Assembly (NCBI GenBank): GCA_002343425.1 | Contig: DDSO01000150.1 | Coordinates: 1,024 to 13,605, forward strand | From: Brevundimonas sp. UBA2388 | GTDB taxonomy: Bacteria; Pseudomonadota; Alphaproteobacteria; Caulobacterales; Caulobacteraceae | DNA length: 12,582 nt | Reading direction: 5' to 3' | Part shown: one piece after another, positions 8,021 through 12,582 of the stretch | Layout: each line of letters begins with the position of its first letter | Position numbering within the stretch: the stretch's first letter is position 1 | The notes under the pieces: generated by a model | Told to the model about the DNA's origin: nothing | Seen by the model: the letters and a program-made list of their open reading frames with translations, nothing else | Databases searched by the model: none | Translations under genes and position numbers: made by a program

Positions 8021-8090
8021 TAAAAAAGAGGACGGTCGAACGGAACGGCCGATCGACGCGGCGGGTTCGTCCAGCGCATCGGAGCCGCCC

Positions 8091-8705
8091 ATGAAAGCCC
8101 TCGTCCTCAACTGCACCCTCAAGCCGTCGCCGGAGACCTCGAGCACCGAGGCTCTGGCCAGGGTCGTCATCGCCGAACTCGAAAAGGGCGGAGCCTCGGT
8201 CGAGATGGTCCGGCTGGTCGATCTGAACCTCAAGCCGGGCATCAGGACGAACGAGGGCAAGGGCGACGACTGGCCCTCGGTGCACGCGAAGATCATGGCC
8301 GCGAATATCGTCGTCTTCGCCACCCCGACCTGGCTGGGCCAGATGTCGAGCGTCTGCCTGCGCGCGCTGGAGCGGATGGACGCCCTGTTCGCCGAGTTCG
8401 ACAAGGCGGGCCGGCCCGTCGCCTTCGGCAAGGTCGCCGGCGTCGTGGTCACGGGCAATGAGGACGGGGCGCACAACATCGTCGCTACGGTGTGCCAGGG
8501 CCTGATCGATATGGGCTTCACCATCCCCGGCCAGAGCTGGACCTACTGGCACCTCGGCCCGGGTCCCGGCCCGGACTATGTCGAGACCGATCAGGGCCAC
8601 GCCTATTCGGACCGCGTCGGGCGCAACGCCGCCCGCAACCTGCTGGCGCTCGCCAGTGTGCTGAAGCCCTCGACCTATCCGGTTCCTGAAAGCGGCGAGG
8701 ACTGA
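8091..8705 (+). CDS. Flavodoxin-fold NAD(P)H-dependent FMN reductase/oxidoreductase
   Basis: A 204-residue cytoplasmic protein with the flavodoxin-like Rossmann fold. Strand one and the FMN-phosphate loop are MKALVLNCTLKPSPETSSTE (1-20). A second flavin-contacting loop is FATPTWLGQMSS (76-87), and TGNEDGAHN (121-129) is the third. These are typical of the NADPH-dependent FMN reductase (FMN_red) family, which covers quinone, azo and flavin reductases, so the substrate is open. The ATG at 8091 has GGAG (8081-8084) six bases upstream. It is transcribed divergently from the ArsR operon across an intergenic region with two operator-like palindromes. This suggests, without proof, that it shares the ArsR signal, perhaps an electrophile or quinone-like compound. 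Confidence 0.87.
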   Translation: MKALVLNCTLKPSPETSSTEALARVVIAELEKGGASVEMVRLVDLNLKPGIRTNEGKGDDWPSVHAKIMAANIVVFATPTWLGQMSSVCLRALERMDALFAEFDKAGRPVAFGKVAGVVVTGNEDGAHNIVATVCQGLIDMGFTIPGQSWTYWHLGPGPGPDYVETDQGHAYSDRVGRNAARNLLALASVLKPSTYPVPESGED

Positions 8706-8756
8706 CGTCGCCACTCCGTTCGTGACGGGGCGGGAAAAGCCGGGATAGGGTGGCGC

Positions 8757-9689
8757 ATGTCCCTGATCGCCCTGACCCTCGCCGTCGCCCTGCAAACCTC
8801 GCCGGAGCAGAAGGTCGCCGCCGCCCTGGACGCCCTTCACGCCGCCGCCGCGCGGGCCGATTCCGCCGCCTGGGCCGACAGGCTGGCGCCGGACATGGTC
8901 TGGATCGGCAATGAGACGTCCGAGCGCTGGGACCGTGACGCCTTCCTCGGCTTCGCCGCGCCGATTTTCGCCCGCGGTGAGGGCTGGGTCTATTCGGCGC
9001 GCAATGGGGGCCGCGACCGCCATGTGACGCTGGCGCCGGATCCTTGCGCCTGTGTCGCCTGGTTCGACGAAGTGCTGGACAGCCAGACCTACGGCACGGC
9101 CCGCGCGGAAGGGATGATGGTGCGCGACGGCGCGGAATGGCGCGTGCTGCGCTATGCGCTCAGCTATCCGATCCCCAATGATCTGGCCGACGGGATGACG
9201 ACCGAAATCAAGGCCTATGAGGCGGCGACGCCGATCGTCGACGCCCCGGGCGAACCCGCCGACACACCGGAGGAGGCCGCCGCCGCCGCGGTGCTGGACG
9301 CCCTGCACGAAGCGGCGTCGAAGGCGGACGGTGCGGTCTATTTCGACCTGTTCACGCCCGACGCCACCTACATCGGCTCCGACGTGACCGAGCACTGGTC
9401 GATCGCCGAGTTCCGCTCCTATGCCGAGCCCTATTTCAACCGCGGTCGCGGCTGGACCTACACGCCGCGCTCGCGGTCCCTGACCCTCGCGCCGCTGGAT
9501 TGCCGCTGCGTGGTCTGGTTCGACGAGGCGCTGAACAGCCAGTCCTACGGCACCAGCCGGGGCACGGGGGTTCTGGTGCGCGGCGAGGACGGTCAGTGGC
9601 GCATCGCCCTCTATGCCCTGACCTTCCCCATTCCCAATGCCCTGGCGCGGGACATGACGGCGCGGATCCGGGCGGCGGCGGCGCACTAG
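8757..9689 (+). CDS. Exported protein with two tandem NTF2-like (SnoaL-type) domains
   Basis: A 310-residue protein made of an internal duplication of one NTF2-like domain (about 16-155 and 172-310), joined by a Pro/Ala/Glu-rich linker. Both halves carry the same ordered features: a first helix (ALDALHAAAA / VLDALHEAAS), a strand around VWIG/TYIG with a following E(R/H)W, an RGxGW(V/T)Y turn, TLAP, then a C-x-C (Cys97/Cys99; Cys249/Cys251), WFDExLxSQxYGTxR, and a closing YALxxPIPNxLAxxMT strand-helix. A short hydrophobic N-terminus (SLIALTLAVALQ) may be a signal peptide. SnoaL-like folds can be enzymes, cyclases or ligand binders. The paired CxC in each half could form disulfides in the periplasm or bind metal. 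I do not recognise a characterised homologue. The gene sits between the oxidoreductase and recO with its own 51-bp upstream gap and a weak ribosome site. Confidence 0.8.
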   Translation: MSLIALTLAVALQTSPEQKVAAALDALHAAAARADSAAWADRLAPDMVWIGNETSERWDRDAFLGFAAPIFARGEGWVYSARNGGRDRHVTLAPDPCACVAWFDEVLDSQTYGTARAEGMMVRDGAEWRVLRYALSYPIPNDLADGMTTEIKAYEAATPIVDAPGEPADTPEEAAAAAVLDALHEAASKADGAVYFDLFTPDATYIGSDVTEHWSIAEFRSYAEPYFNRGRGWTYTPRSRSLTLAPLDCRCVVWFDEALNSQSYGTSRGTGVLVRGEDGQWRIALYALTFPIPNALARDMTARIRAAAAH

Positions 9690-9741
9690 CGGAAAACCGG
9701 AACATATGGCCAACCCCGGCGCAGTCCTCTAACACCGCCGG

Positions 9742-10473
9742 ATGGATTTCACAGACGACGCCTTCGTCCTGTCCGCCCGCGCCCATGGTGACACCGGCGT
9801 GGTTGTTGAACTGCTGACCGAGGCGCACGGACGGCGTGCGGCCTATGTCGCCGGCGGGGCGTCGCGGCGGATGAAACCCTTCCTGCAGGCCGGCGCGCGA
9901 GTGACGGCCGAGTACAAGGCGAGGACCTCGGACCATCTCGGCTCGGCGCGGCTGGAGCCGGTGGGGGAGGGGCCCAGCGCCCTGTTCGACGATCCGCTGG
10001 CCCTGACCGGCCTCGCCGCCGCCGCCGCCGTGGCGCAGGGGTCGCTGCCCGAGCGCGAGCCGCATCCGGGCGCCTTCCTGGCCTTTGAGGCGCTGATGTC
10101 CGCCTTCGCCCTGCCGGACGTTTGGCCCGCCATCTTCGTGCGTTTCGAGGCGGGTCTGCTGGAGGATCTGGGCTTCGGCCTCGATCTCAGCCGCTGCGCC
10201 GTGACCGGGACCATGGACGACCTGGTCTGGGTCAGCCCCCGCACAGGCCGGGCCGTCGGCGCCGAGGCCGGCGCGCCCTATGCCGACAAGCTGCTGAAAC
10301 TGCCGCCCTTCATGTTGGGCGCCCAGGCCGGGCTGGGCGACGGCGATGTCGGGGCGGGCCTCGACCTGACCGCCCATTTCCTCGAACAGTTCGTCTTCCA
10401 CCCCCAGAACCGGCCTATTCCGCCGGCACGGGTGTGGATGATCGACAAGCTGCGCGAGGCGGGTCGCCTTTGA
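9742..10473 (+). CDS. recO: DNA repair protein RecO
   Basis: Recombination mediator of the RecFOR pathway that binds single-stranded DNA and SSB and helps load RecA. It has 243 residues, the usual length. The N-terminal OB fold (about 1-80) begins DFTDDAFVLSARAHGDTGVV and contains GRRAAYVAGGASRRMKPFLQ, the conserved basic strand-turn. The helical C-terminal domain runs from LTGLAAAAAVAQGS onward, with FVRFEAGLLEDLGFGLDLSRC. The four-cysteine zinc site of many RecO proteins is absent (only the Cys in LDLSRCAVTG), as is usual in alphaproteobacteria. The ATG at 9742 has only a weak ribosome site. Its usual neighbour era is separated here by accessory genes; parC is two genes downstream. Confidence 0.93.
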   Translation: MDFTDDAFVLSARAHGDTGVVVELLTEAHGRRAAYVAGGASRRMKPFLQAGARVTAEYKARTSDHLGSARLEPVGEGPSALFDDPLALTGLAAAAAVAQGSLPEREPHPGAFLAFEALMSAFALPDVWPAIFVRFEAGLLEDLGFGLDLSRCAVTGTMDDLVWVSPRTGRAVGAEAGAPYADKLLKLPPFMLGAQAGLGDGDVGAGLDLTAHFLEQFVFHPQNRPIPPARVWMIDKLREAGRL

Positions 10474-10520
10474 GCCGCTCGCCATGTTAGCCATCGACCC
10501 GTGATCGGGGAATCCAAGCC

Positions 10521-12149
10521 ATGAGAATGACCGTCGTCCGCGCCTTTGCGCTCAGTGTTGCCCTGCTGTCCGCGGCGCCCGTCGCGGCCCAAGCCGTGAC
10601 CGATTCCGGCGCAGAGCAGCGTATCGAGGCGGACGTCGTCTTCCTCGCTGACGACGCCCTCGAGGGACGCGGCACCGGTCAACGCGGCTATGATCTGGCG
10701 GCCCTCTATGTCCAGTCCCGGATGCAGGCCATCGGATTGCGACCGGGTGCAGCCGGGGGCGATTGGCTTCAACGCTTCACGGTGGCGCGACTCGGCATCG
10801 CCGCCGAGGGCGCGACCCTCAGCTGGACTCCGGCGGGCGGTGAGCCCGTGGTCTGGCGCAGCGGACAGGAGGCCCTGTTCGGCGTCGGCCGCGAGGCGGG
10901 CCGCTTCGTCCAGCCGGGCCAGCTGGTGTTTGTCGGCTTCGGAATCGACGCGCCGGAACTGGGTATGTCCGACTATGCGGATCTGGATGTGGCCGGAAAG
11001 ATCGTCGTCTTCCTGTCCGGCGCACCCGCCGGAACTGCTCCGGAGGTCGCCGAGCGTCTTGAGGCCGCCAAGGCGCGGACGGCTGAGGCTCGTGGCGCGA
11101 TCGGCACGGTCACGGTGAACACCGCCGCCAGCGCGGGCCGGTATACCGATACGCTCCTGCGCCGGTTCGCGGGGCGCACCGAGACGGTCTGGGTCGGTCC
11201 GGACGGCACGCCGAGGCGCCAGGCGCCGGGTATCCGGGCGTCCGCCTTCCTGAGTGACGCCGCCGCAGAGGCGCTATTCGCCGGGGCCTCGCGCTCCTAT
11301 GCGGACATCCGGCGTGAGGCCGCCGCGGCCGGCGGAAGACCGGAGGGCTTCGCCCTGGCGGGAGAGGCCGTGTTCGAGGTGCACACCCGGCGTGAGGACC
11401 TGCAGACCGCCAATGTCGTGGGCGTGATCGAGGGCTCCGATCCCGCGCTGAAGGCCGAATATGTCGTGATGACCGCTCACCTGGACCATCTTGGCCTGAG
11501 TGGAACCGGACCGGACCGGATCAACAACGGCGCGCTCGACAATGCCGGCGGCATCGCCTCCATGCTTGAGGCGGCCCGCATGCTGGCGCAGGCGCCGCCG
11601 CGTCGCTCGGTGCTCGTCGTGGCCCTGTCCGCGGAAGAGCTGGGCCTGATCGGATCGGACTATCTGGCGCGTTATCCGGTCGCCCCGGGCGCGATCGCCA
11701 ATGTGAACCTGGACATGCCGATCCTGACCTATGACTTCACCGATGTGGTCGCCTTCGGCGCAGAACACTCGACCATGGGGCCGCTGGTCGCCGCCGCGGC
11801 CCGGGCGGAGGGGGTGAGTCTCTCACCCGATCCGATGCCGGAGCAGAACGTCTTCACCCGATCCGACCACTATTCCTTCGTTCAGGCCGGAATTCCCTCG
11901 GTCATGCTCGCCACGGGCTATGCCAACGGCGGCGAGGCCGCCTGGGGGCAGTTCTTCGCCAACGGCTATCACAAGCCGAATGACGACCTGTCGACGCCCT
12001 TCAACTGGAGCGCCGCGGCCCGGTTCGCCCGCGTCAATGCCGCCATCGCCCGGGCCATCGCGGACTCGGAGCGCGCGCCGCTCTGGTATGAGGGGAACGT
12101 CTACGGCGACCGGTTTGCACCGGGCGCGGAACGGGCGCCGGCGCCCTGA
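10521..12149 (+). CDS. Secreted M28-family zinc aminopeptidase with PA-type insert
   Basis: A 542-residue exported metallopeptidase. The signal peptide is clear: basic MRMTVVR, a hydrophobic core FALSVALLSAAP, and a VAAQA cleavage site near residue 25. Between about 130 and 300 lies a protease-associated-like region (QPGQLVFVGFGIDAPELG, then DYADLDVAGKIVVFLSG). The catalytic domain from about 310 shows all M28 metal ligands in order: His320 and Asp322 in AHLDHLG, Asp340 in GALDNAGG (bridging), Glu372/Glu373 in SAEELG (general base and ligand), Asp398 in NLDM, and His450 in RSDHYSF. It should cleave N-terminal residues from peptides in the periplasm or outside; specificity is unknown. The ATG at 10521 has GGGGAA (10507-10512) eight bases upstream; Met3 is a minor alternative. 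It follows recO by 47 bases and may be cotranscribed with it. Confidence 0.92.
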   Translation: MRMTVVRAFALSVALLSAAPVAAQAVTDSGAEQRIEADVVFLADDALEGRGTGQRGYDLAALYVQSRMQAIGLRPGAAGGDWLQRFTVARLGIAAEGATLSWTPAGGEPVVWRSGQEALFGVGREAGRFVQPGQLVFVGFGIDAPELGMSDYADLDVAGKIVVFLSGAPAGTAPEVAERLEAAKARTAEARGAIGTVTVNTAASAGRYTDTLLRRFAGRTETVWVGPDGTPRRQAPGIRASAFLSDAAAEALFAGASRSYADIRREAAAAGGRPEGFALAGEAVFEVHTRREDLQTANVVGVIEGSDPALKAEYVVMTAHLDHLGLSGTGPDRINNGALDNAGGIASMLEAARMLAQAPPRRSVLVVALSAEELGLIGSDYLARYPVAPGAIANVNLDMPILTYDFTDVVAFGAEHSTMGPLVAAAARAEGVSLSPDPMPEQNVFTRSDHYSFVQAGIPSVMLATGYANGGEAAWGQFFANGYHKPNDDLSTPFNWSAAARFARVNAAIARAIADSERAPLWYEGNVYGDRFAPGAERAPAP

Positions 12150-12250
12150 CGTCGGGCCCGCGAAACGCCGGATCGACCCACAGGTCGCGGCAACACTTCG
12201 GCCGCGGTCCGGTCTAGACTCAGGCCTCCTCTTCGCCGATTCGAAGGCCC

Positions 12251-12582
12251 ATGACCGTTCACACCCCGCCGCCGGAAGGCGGACGCATCGTCGACGAGCC
12301 GATGAGCGAGGCGCTGTCGCGCCGCTATCTCGCCTACGCCCTGTCGACCATCACCAATCGCGCCCTCCCGGACGTGCGCGACGGCTTCAAGCCGGTGCAC
12401 CGGCGGATCATGTACGCCATGCACCAGATGCGGCTGAACCCGCAGGCGGCGGCGCGCAAATGCGCCAAGGTCGTCGGCGAGGTCATGGGCGGCTACCACC
12501 CGCACGGCGACGCCTCGATCTATGACGCCCTGGTGCGTCTGGCGCAGGACTTTTCGCAGCGCTATCCGCTGGTCGACGGGCA
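12251..12582 (+). CDS. parC: DNA topoisomerase IV subunit A, N-terminal 110 codons (runs off window)
   Basis: Breakage-rejoining subunit of topoisomerase IV, which decatenates daughter chromosomes. Only the first 110 codons are present and the frame is open at the right edge. Visible family marks are [40 protein letters not shown] and [19 protein letters not shown]. The quinolone-resistance region reads [13 protein letters not shown], so the positions of E. coli ParC Ser80 and Glu84 are Ala and Asp. The segment ends at [11 protein letters not shown], just before the GNFGS region; the catalytic tyrosine lies beyond the window. The [17 protein letters not shown] leader and the absence of an in-frame upstream alternative support ATG at 12251, with GAAGG close by (12243-12247). 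ParC is preferred over GyrA because of [14 protein letters not shown] rather than SAVYDTIVRMAQDF. Confidence 0.93.
   Translation, partial: MTVHTPPPEGGRIVDEPMSEALSRRYLAYALSTITNRALPDVRDGFKPVHRRIMYAMHQMRLNPQAAARKCAKVVGEVMGGYHPHGDASIYDALVRLAQDFSQRYPLVDG

Noticed and set aside
8016..9713. Long minus-strand open frame (565 codons)
   Set aside because: Antisense to the FMN reductase and the NTF2-like gene, both with strong family motifs; composition is typical of high-GC shadows, and it runs through the promoter region.
12215..12225. Palindrome GTCTAGAC upstream of parC as a regulatory site
   Set aside because: Eight bases only, single copy, and no matching promoter elements; chance occurrence is likely.

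Overview
The window is high-GC DNA whose gene content and protein sequences fit an alphaproteobacterium of the Caulobacterales, most likely Brevundimonas or a close relative. Supporting this are the lepB-rnc-era order, a RecO lacking the four-cysteine zinc site, a ParC with the [13 protein letters not shown] form of the quinolone region, and an AarC-type succinyl-CoA:acetate CoA-transferase. The genus is inferred from remembered family resemblance, not from a search.

Layout. (1) Positions 1-~670 do not fit the rest: a 12-bp tandem repeat, then the C-terminal part of a minus-strand membrane protein of GIDE-like character, cut off where lepB begins. Style and content recall a myxobacterium, and lepB has no start codon for its basic N-terminal leader. 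The likeliest reading is a chimeric assembly or contig join near 655-690. (2) 723-3111 is the housekeeping operon lepB-rnc-era with overlapping stops and starts; era begins with TTG. (3) 3116-9689 is an accessory block between era and recO. It holds a membrane-anchored serine beta-lactamase-like hydrolase, a convergent CoA-transferase, a minus-strand operon ArsR-SRPBCC-SRPBCC-VOC-(decayed DoxX), a divergent FMN-dependent oxidoreductase, and an exported protein made of two tandem NTF2-like domains. (4) 9742-12582 returns to more conserved genes: recO, a secreted M28 zinc peptidase, and the first 110 codons of parC, which runs off the window.

The best regulatory signal is between arsR and the oxidoreductase. 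Two copies of an imperfect palindrome (consensus AACYGWTCGGTTAA) flank a perfect TTGACA -35 box reading toward arsR. One copy overlaps the -35 and the other the -10/start region, which is the layout expected for ArsR autorepression. The same DNA carries a weaker candidate promoter toward the oxidoreductase. The last gene of the ArsR operon, a DoxX-family membrane protein, is clearly dead: an internal deletion, a one-base frameshift and a nonsense codon can all be read.

I found no CRISPR array, tRNA, rRNA, insertion sequence or clear new defence system. The most useful points are the probable chimera at the left edge, the ArsR operator pair, the decaying DoxX gene, and the duplicated NTF2-like protein with a conserved CxC motif in each half.
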